This document shows, piece by piece, positions 42,851 through 51,635 of a DNA stretch of 64,000 nt. The notes under the pieces were generated by a model, which searched no databases, was not told where the DNA came from, and worked only from the letters and a program-made list of their open reading frames with translations. A program made the translations under genes and the position numbers. Within the stretch, counting starts at the first letter, position 1, and the number at the start of each line of letters is the position of its first letter. Origin of the DNA: Pseudomonas knackmussii B13 (GTDB taxonomy: Bacteria > Pseudomonadota > Gammaproteobacteria > Pseudomonadales > Pseudomonadaceae); contig NZ_HG322950.1 of NCBI RefSeq assembly GCF_000689415.1, forward strand, positions 4,471,501-4,535,500. The letters are read 5' to 3'.

Positions 42851-43151
42851 TACTTGCAACTCCCGCGCTTGTATCCGCCCGCGCCGAAAGCCTCGGCAGC
42901 GAGCACAGCAATCCAATAATTATCCGTACGGCCCGCGCGATAGTCATGCCACTTCGCCGACTCATCGAGCGCGCCGGGTGCAGTCCGCCAGGGCCCTTGC
43001 AGAACTGCAAGGTGACCCTGCAAAGCTGTCTGTTCCGCGCAGTCCGGTTGTCGGCAAAGATGGCTCCACGGTTCGGCAACACAACGACGAAGCCGAACGA
43101 AAGCACATGCAAGACCCAACCCACTCACGCAACGACGAAAGGAAACTCACC
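42851..43151. promoter_or_regulatory. Divergent regulatory region with CTTGCAG palindrome
   Basis: No gene is seen here. At 42996-43011 lies a perfect inverted repeat CTTGCAG-AA-CTGCAAG, followed by a further half-site CTGCAAAG at 43018-43025. These are candidate sites for the divergent GlxA/AraC-type regulator. AGGAAAC lies about 8 bases before the hydrolase start at 43152. Confidence 0.5.
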
Positions 43152-43808
43152 ATGACCGCAATCGCCAAGGCTGTTCCCGGCAAGACCCTGCTGAACCCGA
43201 CCGATCACACCCTGATCATGATCGACCACCAGTCGCAGATGTCCTTCGCCACCAAGTCGATCGACGCCGTCACCCTGCGCAACAACGCTGCCCTGGTATC
43301 CAAGGCGGCCAAGGAGTTCGGAGTTTCCACCATCCTCACCACCGTTGCCGAGAAGAGCTTCTCCGGCCCGATCTTCACCGAGATCAAATCGGTGTTCCCG
43401 GATCACAACGTGATCGACCGCACCAGCATGAACACCTGGGAAGACCCGCGCATCGCGGTGGAAGTGAACAAGTTCGGCAAGCAGAAGATCGTCCTCGCCG
43501 GCCTCTGGACTTCCGTGTGCATCGTCGGCCCGGCGCTCTCCGCCATCGACCAGGGCTTCGAGGTCTACGTGATCGCCGACGCCTGTGGCGACGTCTCCAC
43601 CGAAGCCCACGAGATGGCCCTGCAGCGCATGATCCAGCTCGGCGCCCGCCCCATGACCTCCCTGCAATACCTGCTCGAACTGCAACGCGACTGGGCCCGT
43701 GGCGAGACCTACGACCAGACCGTGAAGACCTCCATCGAGCATGGCGGCGCCTACGGCCTGGGCCTGATCTACGCCAAGACCATGTTCAACGCCAGCGAAG
43801 GCCACTGA
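43152..43808 (+). CDS. YcaC-like isochorismatase-family hydrolase
   Basis: A 218-residue cysteine hydrolase. The catalytic set is Asp in MIDHQSQMSF, Lys in VAEKSFSGP, and Cys in GLWTSVCIVGPAL. Length and motifs match the YcaC group, whose physiological substrate is uncertain. The gene is preceded by the palindrome-bearing region shared with the GlxA-type regulator and followed by a strong terminator. Confidence 0.85.
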   Translation: MTAIAKAVPGKTLLNPTDHTLIMIDHQSQMSFATKSIDAVTLRNNAALVSKAAKEFGVSTILTTVAEKSFSGPIFTEIKSVFPDHNVIDRTSMNTWEDPRIAVEVNKFGKQKIVLAGLWTSVCIVGPALSAIDQGFEVYVIADACGDVSTEAHEMALQRMIQLGARPMTSLQYLLELQRDWARGETYDQTVKTSIEHGGAYGLGLIYAKTMFNASEGH

Positions 43809-43818
43809 GCCTGAAACC

Positions 43819-43845
43819 GGGAGCGGCAATGCCGCTCCCTTTTTT
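43819..43845 (+). terminator. Rho-independent terminator after the isochorismatase-family gene
   Basis: GGGAGCGGC-AAT-GCCGCTCCC forms a perfect 9-bp stem followed by six Ts, 11 bases past the stop. Confidence 0.9.
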
Positions 43846-43866
43846 CGCCTGCCGGAGATACGCGTG

Positions 43867-44298
43867 ATGAGTTCGGAATCCCCGCTGCCCGCGCGAATCG
43901 CCTGGGCCCTGCTGTTCATGCGCGTCTGCGCCGCGATCCTGCTCCTGCAAGTCCACGGCCTGCCCAAGCTGCTGCACTGGCAGAGCGAGCTGCAGCGCAT
44001 CGAAGACCCGTTCGGCCTCGGCGCGCCCCTGACGCTGGGCCTTGCCGTGTTCGCCGAAGTGCTCTGCCCGCTGCTGCTGATCGCCGGCGTGTTCGCCCGC
44101 CTGGCCTGCCTGCCGATCCTCGCCGTGCTGCTGGTGGCGCTGGTCTTCGTGCACCCGCAATGGAGCCTGGAAGAAGGCCAGTTCGCCTGGTGGATGCTCA
44201 TTCTCTTCGGCGGCCTGGCGCTGGCCGGGCCCGGCGCCTATCGTCTCGACCGGCGGCTCTGGCCGGCGACGACCCCAGCGAAGGAGATCCAGCCATGA
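43867..44298 (+). CDS. DoxX-family membrane protein
   Basis: A 143-residue protein with four membrane segments; RVCAAILLLQVHGLPKLLHW, LGLAVFAEVLCPLLLIAGVF and FAWWMLILFGGLALAGPGAY fit the DoxX/DoxD family. GGAGA precedes both a GTG (43864) and the chosen ATG (43867). It overlaps the OprD-like porin gene by 4 bases, so the two are translationally coupled. Confidence 0.8.
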   Translation: MSSESPLPARIAWALLFMRVCAAILLLQVHGLPKLLHWQSELQRIEDPFGLGAPLTLGLAVFAEVLCPLLLIAGVFARLACLPILAVLLVALVFVHPQWSLEEGQFAWWMLILFGGLALAGPGAYRLDRRLWPATTPAKEIQP

Positions 44299-45566
44299 AG
44301 CCCACTCCACTGACGGCCTGCGCCCTGGCCTGTGTGTCGGCGAGCGCCCTGGCGGCCCCGCACGACGGCCTGCTGGAAGGCGGCGACTGGTCGCTGCTCA
44401 GCCGCAACTACTTCCTGCAGACCGACTACCGCACCCAGCCCTCGCCCAGCGGCCAGAGCCTGCGCGAAGAGTGGGCGCAGGGCTTCATCGCCGACATCCG
44501 CTCGGGCTTCACCCAGGGCACGCTCGGGCTGGGCTTCGACGCCCACGCCTTCCTCGGCGTGAAGCTCGACGGCGGCCGTGGCCACGCCGGCACCGGCCTG
44601 CTGCCGCGCAGCGCCGATGGCTCCAGCGACAGCGACTATTCCGACGCCGGTGGCGCGGTCAAACTCGACCTGTCGAAAACCACGCTGAAGTTCGGCGAAA
44701 TGACCGTGGAAACCCCGGTATTCGACACCGGCGACAAGCGCCTGCAACCCGAATACGCCACCGGCACCCTGCTGGATTCGAGCGAGATCGACGGCGTGCA
44801 CTTCCAGGCCGGGCGCTTCACCGCATTCAAGAACCAGGACTCCAGTTCCAGCCGCGGCGACTTCGAGGGCTACGGCGCCACTACCGCCCACAGCGCGGTG
44901 AGCTTCGCCGGCGCCGACTTCGCCCCGCCCGGCGACTTCGGCGGCTCGCTCTACGCCGGCCAGCTCGACGACACCTGGCGGCAGGCCTACCTGAACCTGC
45001 ACTACGAGCACGGCGGCCTGCTGCTCGACGGCAATGTCTATCGCACCCGCGACCAGGGCCAGGCCCGCGCCGGCGAAATCGACACCACCGCCTGGAGCCT
45101 GTCCTCGCGCTATCGCATGGGCGCCCACGCACTGACCCTGGCCTACCAGAAGATCGACGGCGACGAGCCCTTCGACTTCGTCGGCGGCGACTCCATCTAC
45201 CTCGCCAACTCGATCAAGTACGCCGACTTCAACGGCCCTGGCGAGCAGTCCTGGCAACTGCGCTACGACCTCGACCTGGGCGCCTTCGGCGTGCCCGGCC
45301 TGAGCTTCATGACCCGCTATGTGCGCGGCAGCGAAATCGACGGCACGCACGCCCCGGCGGACGGCGCCTATGCCGGCCAGTACGGCGCCGACGGGCGCCA
45401 TTGGGAGCGCGACAGCGACCTGCGCTACGTGGTGCAGTCCGGCCCGGCCAAGGACCTCTCGCTGCACTTCTCGCAAGTCAGCCATCGCGGCAACGCCGAC
45501 CAGCCGGGCAGCGATATCGACCGCCTCTACATGATCGTCGAGTACCCGCTCAAGGGCGTGTTCTGA
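44295..45566 (+). CDS. OprD-family outer-membrane porin
   Basis: A 423-residue porin with a signal peptide (MKPTPLTACALACVSASALA), then LLEGGDWSLLSRNYFLQTDY and the family features KTTLKFGEMTVETPVFDTGD, RLQPEYATGTLL and an ending in YMIVEYPLKGVF with the terminal Phe needed for outer-membrane assembly. OprD-family porins take up amino acids or small organic acids. It is coupled to the DoxX gene and convergent with a LysR gene. The substrate is unknown; a role in the isochorismatase-family pathway is possible. Confidence 0.9.
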   Translation: MKPTPLTACALACVSASALAAPHDGLLEGGDWSLLSRNYFLQTDYRTQPSPSGQSLREEWAQGFIADIRSGFTQGTLGLGFDAHAFLGVKLDGGRGHAGTGLLPRSADGSSDSDYSDAGGAVKLDLSKTTLKFGEMTVETPVFDTGDKRLQPEYATGTLLDSSEIDGVHFQAGRFTAFKNQDSSSSRGDFEGYGATTAHSAVSFAGADFAPPGDFGGSLYAGQLDDTWRQAYLNLHYEHGGLLLDGNVYRTRDQGQARAGEIDTTAWSLSSRYRMGAHALTLAYQKIDGDEPFDFVGGDSIYLANSIKYADFNGPGEQSWQLRYDLDLGAFGVPGLSFMTRYVRGSEIDGTHAPADGAYAGQYGADGRHWERDSDLRYVVQSGPAKDLSLHFSQVSHRGNADQPGSDIDRLYMIVEYPLKGVF

Positions 45567-45569
45567 CGG

Positions 45570-46478
45570 TTAGGCCTCGGTGCTCATGAACTTCGCGATG
45601 CGCTCGCGCAGCCAGCGCTCGGCGGGGTCGCTGTCCTGGGCGGCGCCCCAGACCATCGACAGCTCCGCCGGGCGCACCTCGAAAGGCGCGTCCTCGGCGC
45701 GCAGGCTGCCGTCGTCGGCGAGGATGCAGGCGGCGTAGTCCGGCACCGTGGCGATCATCTCGGTATTGCGCAGCAGCGCCCGCAGGCTGCCGAACTGCGG
45801 CACCGCGAGCACTACCCGGCGGCGGCGGTCGATACGCTCCAGGTCGAGGTCGATGGCGCCGCTCAGGTCGCCGGAGAAGGACACCATCACGTGCGGCCGC
45901 GCGCAGTATTCGTCGAGGCTCAGCGGCCCCGGCCGCGAATCGCCACGCAGCACCTTCACGCCGATGTCGCGCAGCTTGCGGCGCTTGGCGTTGGCCGGCA
46001 GGTCGGTGGTGTAGCTGACGCCCACGGTGATCTCGCCGGAAGACAGCAGCGACGGCATCAGCAGGTAGTTCGCCCGGCGCACCACCACGACGATGTTCGG
46101 CGCCTCGGCCTGCAAGGCGGCAAGCAGCGCCGGGAACAGGCCGAACTCGGCGTCGTCCGACAGGCCCAGGCGGAACACGTTGCAACTGCTCTGCGGCTCG
46201 AAGGCCTTGGCCCGGCTGACCGCCGCGGAGATCACGTCCATCGCCGGACGCAGCTCGTCGAAGATCTGCAAGGCCCGGCTCGTCGGCTCCATGCCGCGCC
46301 CGGTGCGCACCAGCAACGGGTCGTCGAAGAGATCACGCAGCCGACCCAGCGCGGCGCTGACGGTGGACTGGGTGACGAAGAGCTTTTCACCGGCCCGGGT
46401 GAGATTGCGCTCGATCATCAGCGCCTCGAACATCACCAGCAGGTTCATGTCCAGGCGTCGCAGGTCGCTTCGGTTCAT
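45570..46478 (-). CDS. LysR-family regulator of the NodD/NahR-like branch
   Basis: A 302-residue LysR protein: HTH with LDMNLLVMFEALMIERNLTR and LFVTQSTVSAALGRLRDLFD, and an effector domain ending AERWLRERIAKF. The RRLDMNLL start places it in the NodD/NahR/LinR branch that often senses aromatic compounds. It is convergent with the OprD gene, 3 bases between stops. The target is not clear; no gene is closely divergent. Confidence 0.85.
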   Translation of the reverse strand: MNRSDLRRLDMNLLVMFEALMIERNLTRAGEKLFVTQSTVSAALGRLRDLFDDPLLVRTGRGMEPTSRALQIFDELRPAMDVISAAVSRAKAFEPQSSCNVFRLGLSDDAEFGLFPALLAALQAEAPNIVVVVRRANYLLMPSLLSSGEITVGVSYTTDLPANAKRRKLRDIGVKVLRGDSRPGPLSLDEYCARPHVMVSFSGDLSGAIDLDLERIDRRRRVVLAVPQFGSLRALLRNTEMIATVPDYAACILADDGSLRAEDAPFEVRPAELSMVWGAAQDSDPAERWLRERIAKFMSTEA

Positions 46479-46621
46479 GGTCGGCACTCGCAGGAAAATG
46501 CCCGCAGTGCAGCAGCGGCCCGGGATTTCGTCTTGCACGACTGTGCTCCGCTGGCGAGCGGGAGTGCGCTGGGGTAGCCCGCGCCATCAAACCCCTATGT
46601 CGCGAAGCGGCGCAAAACACC

Positions 46622-46715
46622 GTGCAGGAGCGGACCTTGTCCGCGAAATCGCGGGCATGGCCTGCTCCTGCAGGTCCGGGCCACAAGGGCGCATAACCGC
46701 GAACGGTTATACGCC
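46622..46715. repeat. Tandem of both intergenic repeat families
   Basis: 46622-46675 is a GTAGGAGCG-type palindrome (TGCAGGAGCGGACCTTGTCC ... GGCCTGCTCCTGCA). 46687-46715 is a GGCGCATAACC-type palindrome (GGCGCATAACCGCGAACGG then TTATACGCC) that overlaps the end of the FadD3-like gene's stop region (46707). Together they mark the left boundary of the right steroid block and may end the kshA operon transcript. Confidence 0.65.
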
Positions 46716-48290
46716 CGGCGCAGCCGCCCGCTCGCGCAGCAGCGCCTTGGTGACCTTGCCGGAAGCGTTCAGCGGCAGGCTGTCGACCAGTTCGACGCAG
46801 CGCGGCACCTTGTAGTTGGCCATGCGCTCGCGGCTCCAGGCGATCAGCGATTCGGCATCCAGACTGGCGCCGGGACGGGGGATCACGAAGGCCTTGCCGA
46901 CCTCGCCCTGGCGCTCGTCGGGAATGCCGATCACCGCCGCCTGGGCCACGCCGGGATGCTCCATCAGCAGGCGCTCCACCTCCGCCGGGTAGCAGTTGAA
47001 GCCACCGACGATGAACATGTCCTTGAGGCGGTCGGTGATGCGCAGGTAGCCGCGCTCGTCGAGCACGCCGACGTCACCGGTATGCAGCCAGCCCTCGGCA
47101 TCGATGGCCTCGGCGGTCGCCTCGGCATCGTTGAAGTAGCCACGCATCAGGTTGAAGCCACGGATCAGTACTTCCCCCGCCTGGCCACTGGGCACTGTCC
47201 GCCCCTCGGCGTCCACGCAGCGCACCTCGATGCCCTCCAGGGGACGGCCGCAGGTGCTGGCCACGGTCTGCGCGTCGTCGCCCGGGCGGCACAGGGTCGC
47301 CAGGCCGCAGGTCTCGGTGAGGCCATAGGCGGTGAGCACGCTGGCGAAGCCCAGTTCGCTGCCCATGCGCTGTACCAGCACCGGCGGCACAGAAGCCGCG
47401 CCGGTGACCGCCACGCGCAGCGACGACAGGTCGAAGTCGGCGCGGCGCGGGTGTTCCAGCATGGCCGAGTAGAGCGCCGGCGGACCGGGCAGGAATGTCA
47501 CGCGGTCGTGCTCGATGCGGCGCAATACGGTTTCGGCTTCGAAGGTGCGTTGCGGCAGGATGGTCGCGCCACGGATCAGCGCCGCCAGCCAGCCGGCCTT
47601 GAAGCCGAAGGCATGGAAGAACGGGTTGACGATCAGGTAGCGGTCGTCCGCGCCGAGGCCGACGATCTCGCTCCAGTTGTCGAACAGCCGCAGGTTCTGC
47701 CCGTGGGCGCAGAGCACACCCTTGGGATAGCCGGTGGTGCCGGAGGTGAACATCAGGTCGCTGAGGCTGTTCTCGTCCAGCGCATCGATGCGCGCATCGA
47801 GCGCGGCGTCGGGTACCGCTTCGGCGCCGGCGAGGAGGTTCTCCCAACTGGCGTCACCGTCACGCGCCTCTTCGATGACGACGGTTTGCGCCAGATCGAC
47901 CAGGACCTGTCCGTCGAGCAGTTCGGGGTAATAGCTGCCGAGGAACTCGCCGACGCTGAACAGCACCCGCGCGCCGCTGCGACGCAGGATGTCCGCCGCC
48001 TCGGCGGCCTTCAGCCGCGTGCTCAGCGGCACCAGCACCGCGCCGGCCATCAGCCCGCCGAGGGCGGCGAGCAGCCAGCGGTGGCCGTTAGGCGCCCAGA
48101 TGGCGACCCGTTCGCCCGGCTTCAGGCCGAGCGCCAGCAGCGCCCGGCCGACCCGCCGGGACTGGTGCTCCAGCTCGGCATAGCTCAGGCGCAGGTCGCC
48201 CTCGTCGACGGCGATGTGCCCGGGGTGCCGGCGCGCGCTGCGCGCCAGGGCGGCGGGGATGCTCCGCGCCCGCTCGCTGACCGGCGTCAT
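46707..48290 (-). CDS. FadD3-like acyl-CoA ligase (copy 1)
   Basis: A 527-residue adenylate-forming ligase. Motifs: LMFTSGTTGYPKGVLCAHGQ, VNPFFHAFGFKAGWLAAL, TAYGLTETCG, LHTGDVGVLDERGYLRITDR, and the catalytic Lys in NASGKVTKALLRE. The pattern matches FadD3, the HIP-CoA ligase that starts C/D-ring degradation. It overlaps the OYE-like gene by 4 bases and ends the kshA operon. A close paralogue lies at 55058-56635, so one copy may activate a different steroid acid, such as a bile-acid side chain. Confidence 0.8.
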   Translation of the reverse strand: MTPVSERARSIPAALARSARRHPGHIAVDEGDLRLSYAELEHQSRRVGRALLALGLKPGERVAIWAPNGHRWLLAALGGLMAGAVLVPLSTRLKAAEAADILRRSGARVLFSVGEFLGSYYPELLDGQVLVDLAQTVVIEEARDGDASWENLLAGAEAVPDAALDARIDALDENSLSDLMFTSGTTGYPKGVLCAHGQNLRLFDNWSEIVGLGADDRYLIVNPFFHAFGFKAGWLAALIRGATILPQRTFEAETVLRRIEHDRVTFLPGPPALYSAMLEHPRRADFDLSSLRVAVTGAASVPPVLVQRMGSELGFASVLTAYGLTETCGLATLCRPGDDAQTVASTCGRPLEGIEVRCVDAEGRTVPSGQAGEVLIRGFNLMRGYFNDAEATAEAIDAEGWLHTGDVGVLDERGYLRITDRLKDMFIVGGFNCYPAEVERLLMEHPGVAQAAVIGIPDERQGEVGKAFVIPRPGASLDAESLIAWSRERMANYKVPRCVELVDSLPLNASGKVTKALLRERAAAPGV

Positions 48291-49384
48291 GCCTGCACCT
48301 CCGCGTCAGCGGCGAACACGGGGTAGTCGGTGAAGCCCCGCTCGCCGGTGGAGTAGAGGGTGGCGCGGTCGAACCCGGCAAGGGGCAGGCCGGCGCGCAA
48401 CCGCGCCACCAGATCGGGATTGGCAATGTAGTGACGGGCGAACGACACCGCCTCGCCCTGCCCTGTCGCAATGGCCTGCGCAGCGCTAGCGCCGTCGAAG
48501 CCGTCGTTGAGGATCAGCCCGCCACGGAAGTGCCGGCGCGCCAGGGCGAAGGCGTCCAGGTCCGGCTGCGGCGAACGGCTGACCTGCAGGTAGGCCAGGT
48601 CCAGCGGATCGACGGCATCCAGCAGCGCGCCGTAGGTGGCAACCGGGTCGTCGTCCTGCATGTCGTTGTAGGGATTGCCCGGGCAGATGCGCAGGCCGAC
48701 GCGCCCGGCGCCTATGGCAGCGGCCATGGCTTCGAGGGTTTCCACCACGAAGCGGATGCGCCGCGTGAGCGAGCCGCCGTAGCCGTCCCTGCGCTGATTG
48801 CTGCAGGCCAGCAGGAACTGCATCGGCAGGTAGCCGCTGCTGCAGTGCAGCTCAACGCCGTCGAAGCCAGCCGCACGAGCGTTCAGCGCGGCCTGCCGGT
48901 ATTCCTCGATCACCCCGGCGATCTCGGCGGTTTCCAGCGCGCGAGGCAGGTCCATCGGCACCATGCCGTGGCTGTCGCTGTACAGGCTGCCGTGCGCAGT
49001 GATGGCCGAAGGCGCCACCGTCTCGGCCCCTTCCGGCTTGTTGTGGTGGCTGGCGGCGCGGCCGACGTGCATCAGCTGCAGCACGCGGCTGGCCGCGCCC
49101 TGATCGCCGATGGCGGCGTTGACCCGGCCCCAAGCGGCGACCTGCGTCGGCGTGGCGATCCCCGGCGTGCGGCAGTAACCCTTGCCGTTCACGCTCGGGT
49201 AGGTGCCTTCGGCAATGATCAACCCGGCGTCGGCGCGCTGGCCGTAGTAGCGCGCGTGCAAGGCGTCGGGGGCGTCGTCGGCGTCGGCGCGGCTGCGCGT
49301 CATCGGCGCCATGACGATGCGGTTGGCCAGCTGCAGCTCGCCCAGCTGCAGCGGTTCGAAGAGCGTGTCGAGGGGGCCGGCCAT
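48287..49384 (-). CDS. Old-Yellow-Enzyme-like NADH:flavin oxidoreductase with an altered active site
   Basis: A 365-residue single-domain FMN ene-reductase: LQLANRIVMAPMTRSRADAD, LMHVGRAASHHNKPEG, SNQRRDGYGGSLTRRIRFV. At the substrate-polarising pair, most family members have HxxN or HxxH; here it is His180-Cys-Ser-Ser183, with Tyr185 kept. Ser183 in place of Asn/His is unusual. Within an operon that also has kshA, SDRs and a SnoaL-fold protein, it probably reduces an unsaturated steroid or steroid-CoA. It has none of the C-terminal FAD/Fe-S domains of BaiCD or dienoyl-CoA reductase. Confidence 0.8.
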   Translation of the reverse strand: MAGPLDTLFEPLQLGELQLANRIVMAPMTRSRADADDAPDALHARYYGQRADAGLIIAEGTYPSVNGKGYCRTPGIATPTQVAAWGRVNAAIGDQGAASRVLQLMHVGRAASHHNKPEGAETVAPSAITAHGSLYSDSHGMVPMDLPRALETAEIAGVIEEYRQAALNARAAGFDGVELHCSSGYLPMQFLLACSNQRRDGYGGSLTRRIRFVVETLEAMAAAIGAGRVGLRICPGNPYNDMQDDDPVATYGALLDAVDPLDLAYLQVSRSPQPDLDAFALARRHFRGGLILNDGFDGASAAQAIATGQGEAVSFARHYIANPDLVARLRAGLPLAGFDRATLYSTGERGFTDYPVFAADAEVQA

Positions 49385-50010
49385 CAGCGCACCCTCACGC
49401 GCGGCGCGCTGGAGCCCCGGCGCATCGTGTCGAGGAACTGCCCCAGCGGCGCCGGCTCGGCGACCTGCGGCAGGGCGTCGTCGGGCTTGGCGTTCCAGAA
49501 CGCCTTCCAGGTCGGCCAGAGGTCGTGCCAGGAGCCGTCGTAGGGCTCGCGGCCCGGCCAGCGCATCTTCTTGTCGCCGATCGGCGGGCGGTTCTGGTCG
49601 CTGGCATAGAGGTAGCAGGGCAGGCGCCGGCGGAAGTACCAGCGCCCGTCGATGCGCTGGTAGTCGTCCCAGTAGAGCATCTGCATGGTCACCCACTCCG
49701 GGCCGGCCTCGTGCTCGTTCTTCGAATAGACCACGCCGCTAGCGTTGTCGGCGTCGCGGAACTCGATGATGTGCCCGCCGATGTGGTGCGAGGTGGTGCT
49801 GAACTGCAGGCGCAGGGTGTCGTCAATCCAGGCCTTGAGGTGGGCGCGGCCGGTCTGGTCCTTGCCCACCTTCACGTCTTCCGGGAACAGCCCGACCCAG
49901 GCGTCGAGGTCGCGCATGTCCAGGGCCAGGGCGTACTTGGCCGGGAGCATGCGGATCTGTTCCAGCGACTCCAGGCGATCCAGGCGCGCTTCTACGGTCA
50001 TTTCATTCAT
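49384..50010 (-). CDS. SnoaL/NTF2-fold protein, possible hydroxysteroid dehydratase
   Basis: A 208-residue SnoaL-like protein. Tyr26 and Asp31 (KYALALDMRD), His75/His76 (STTSHHIGGH) and Arg127-129 (WYFRRRL) give the Tyr-x4-Asp, His and Arg pattern of the bile-acid 7alpha-dehydratase BaiE and scytalone-dehydratase-type enzymes. A C-terminal extension of about 65 residues is Trp/Pro-rich (WPGREPYDGSWHDLWPTWK). Its stop overlaps the next gene's start by one base. The operon with kshA suggests removal of a ring hydroxyl, for example at C7, but no substrate can be proven. Confidence 0.7.
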   Translation of the reverse strand: MNEMTVEARLDRLESLEQIRMLPAKYALALDMRDLDAWVGLFPEDVKVGKDQTGRAHLKAWIDDTLRLQFSTTSHHIGGHIIEFRDADNASGVVYSKNEHEAGPEWVTMQMLYWDDYQRIDGRWYFRRRLPCYLYASDQNRPPIGDKKMRWPGREPYDGSWHDLWPTWKAFWNAKPDDALPQVAEPAPLGQFLDTMRRGSSAPRVRVR

Positions 50011-50030
50011 GCAGGTTTTCCCGGCCCGTC

Positions 50031-50795
50031 TCAGCGTTGCGAGGAGATGTTGCCGCCATCGACGACTATCTCCGCGGCGTTGATGTAGCTGGCCTCGTCG
50101 GACAGCAGGAAGCGCACCACGCGGGCGACCTCGTCGGGTTGGCCGAGGCGGCCGAGCAGGATGCGCCGCTCGAAGACGCCAGGGTTGGCCGCCGCGATCG
50201 GCGCGACCATCGGGGTGAGGATCTGCCCCGGCGACACCGAGTTGACGCGGATGCCGTCGGCGCCCAGGGCGTCGGCCAGCGAGCGCACCAGCGACAGCAG
50301 GCCGCCCTTGGAGGCGCTGTACGCGGGAATCAGGCCGTTGCCCAGGGTGGCGTTGATGGAGGCGATGCCGACCACCGAGGAACCGGGGTTGGCGCGCAGG
50401 TCCGGGAGCATCTCCTGCACCAGCAGCGCCATGGCGCGCAGGTTGACGTTGAGCACGCGGTCCCAGCGCTCGGCGGTGAGCTGGTCGATGCCGCTCTGGT
50501 CGACCATCCCGGCGGCGTGCACCAGGCCGCCGGGGGCACCGAGGGCCGCGCGGGTGGCGGCCAGGGCCGGCGTGATGGCGGCGGCGTCGCAGAGGTCGAC
50601 GCCTACGCCCAGGCAGGCCACGCCGTGGGTCTGGGCCAGTTGCGCGGCGACTTCCTCGGCCTTGCCGGCCTGCAGGTCCCAGATGGCCACCGGACGGCCG
50701 ACGGCGGCGAGCGCCTCGGCGCAGGCCAGGCCGATGCCGGAGGCGCCGCCGGTGACCACGACGGGGCTGGCGGGAGAGTTCAGCTGAATGTTCAT
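50031..50795 (-). CDS. SDR oxidoreductase of the kshA operon (third SDR)
   Basis: A 254-residue classical SDR: TGGASGIG at the N-terminus, HAAG in place of the usual NNAG, and IASINATLGNGLIPAYSASK with the Ser-Tyr-Lys triad. The C-terminal VRFLLSDEASYINAAEIVVDGG is standard. The HAAG variant is tolerated in some SDRs. Likely a hydroxysteroid dehydrogenase acting at one ring position; the site and stereochemistry are not predictable. Confidence 0.75.
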   Translation of the reverse strand: MNIQLNSPASPVVVTGGASGIGLACAEALAAVGRPVAIWDLQAGKAEEVAAQLAQTHGVACLGVGVDLCDAAAITPALAATRAALGAPGGLVHAAGMVDQSGIDQLTAERWDRVLNVNLRAMALLVQEMLPDLRANPGSSVVGIASINATLGNGLIPAYSASKGGLLSLVRSLADALGADGIRVNSVSPGQILTPMVAPIAAANPGVFERRILLGRLGQPDEVARVVRFLLSDEASYINAAEIVVDGGNISSQR

Positions 50796-50799
50796 AAGG

Positions 50800-51621
50800 T
50801 CATGCCTCCTGGGCAGCTGCGCGGATTTCGGTCGAGGTCGCCGAGGTGTAGTCGGTGGCGCCCACGTTCAGTTCACAGGTCTTGCCGCCGTCCACCACCA
50901 AGCTCTGGCCGGTGATGTAGGAGGCTTCGTCGGAGGCCAGGAAGAGGATGGCGTTGGCCACTTCCTCCGGCTCGCCGATGCGCCCCAGCGGCACGGCGCG
51001 GGCGGTGCCCTCGGCGATCTGCGGGCTGCGCATGGCCTCGCGGGTGCCTTCGCTCCAGACGATGCCGGGGATCACCACGTTGACGCGGATCTTCTGCGCC
51101 GCGCCTTCCAGGGCTACCGCCCTACTGAAATTGAGCACCCCGGCCTTCGCCGCGCCATAGGCGGAGAGGCCCGGGCTGCCGAGCAGGCCGGCCACCGAGC
51201 CGAGGTTGACGATGGAGCCGCCGCGGCCCTGCATGGCGCGGAACGCCGCGCGGGTGCCGAAGAAGGCCACGTCGAGGCTGCCGCGCAGGCACTTGTGCCA
51301 CTCGGAGGTCTCCAGCGCGGAGAGCATGCCCCAGGTGTAGTTCACGGCGTTGTTGATCATCACGTCGAGCTGCCCGAAGCGCTCCACGGTCACCGCCACG
51401 GCGTTGTCCACCGAGGCCTCGTCGGTGACATCGGCCTGCACCCAGTCGGCCACGCCGCCCTGCGCGCGGATTTGCGCCACCACCGCCTCCAGCGGTTCGC
51501 GACGGCGGCCGCAGACCATCACCCGTGCGCCCTGGGCGGCGAACAGCTGCGCCGCCGCCGCGCCGATGCCGGTCCCGGCGCCGCTGATCAGTGCCACCTT
51601 GTCTTGCAGTCGTCCAGTCAT
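50800..51621 (-). CDS. SDR oxidoreductase of the kshA operon (second SDR)
   Basis: A 273-residue classical SDR starting MTGRLQDKVALISGAGTGIG. The NNAG motif is changed to NNAV, and the active site is LGSVAGLLGSPGLSAYGAAK. A C-terminal extension past the usual VVDGG end (CELNVGATDYTSATSTEIRA) is unusual. It lies 14 bases after the first SDR and 4 before the third. Probably a hydroxysteroid dehydrogenase. Confidence 0.75.
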   Translation of the reverse strand: MTGRLQDKVALISGAGTGIGAAAAQLFAAQGARVMVCGRRREPLEAVVAQIRAQGGVADWVQADVTDEASVDNAVAVTVERFGQLDVMINNAVNYTWGMLSALETSEWHKCLRGSLDVAFFGTRAAFRAMQGRGGSIVNLGSVAGLLGSPGLSAYGAAKAGVLNFSRAVALEGAAQKIRVNVVIPGIVWSEGTREAMRSPQIAEGTARAVPLGRIGEPEEVANAILFLASDEASYITGQSLVVDGGKTCELNVGATDYTSATSTEIRAAAQEA

Positions 51622-51635
51622 CTGCGTTTGCCTCT

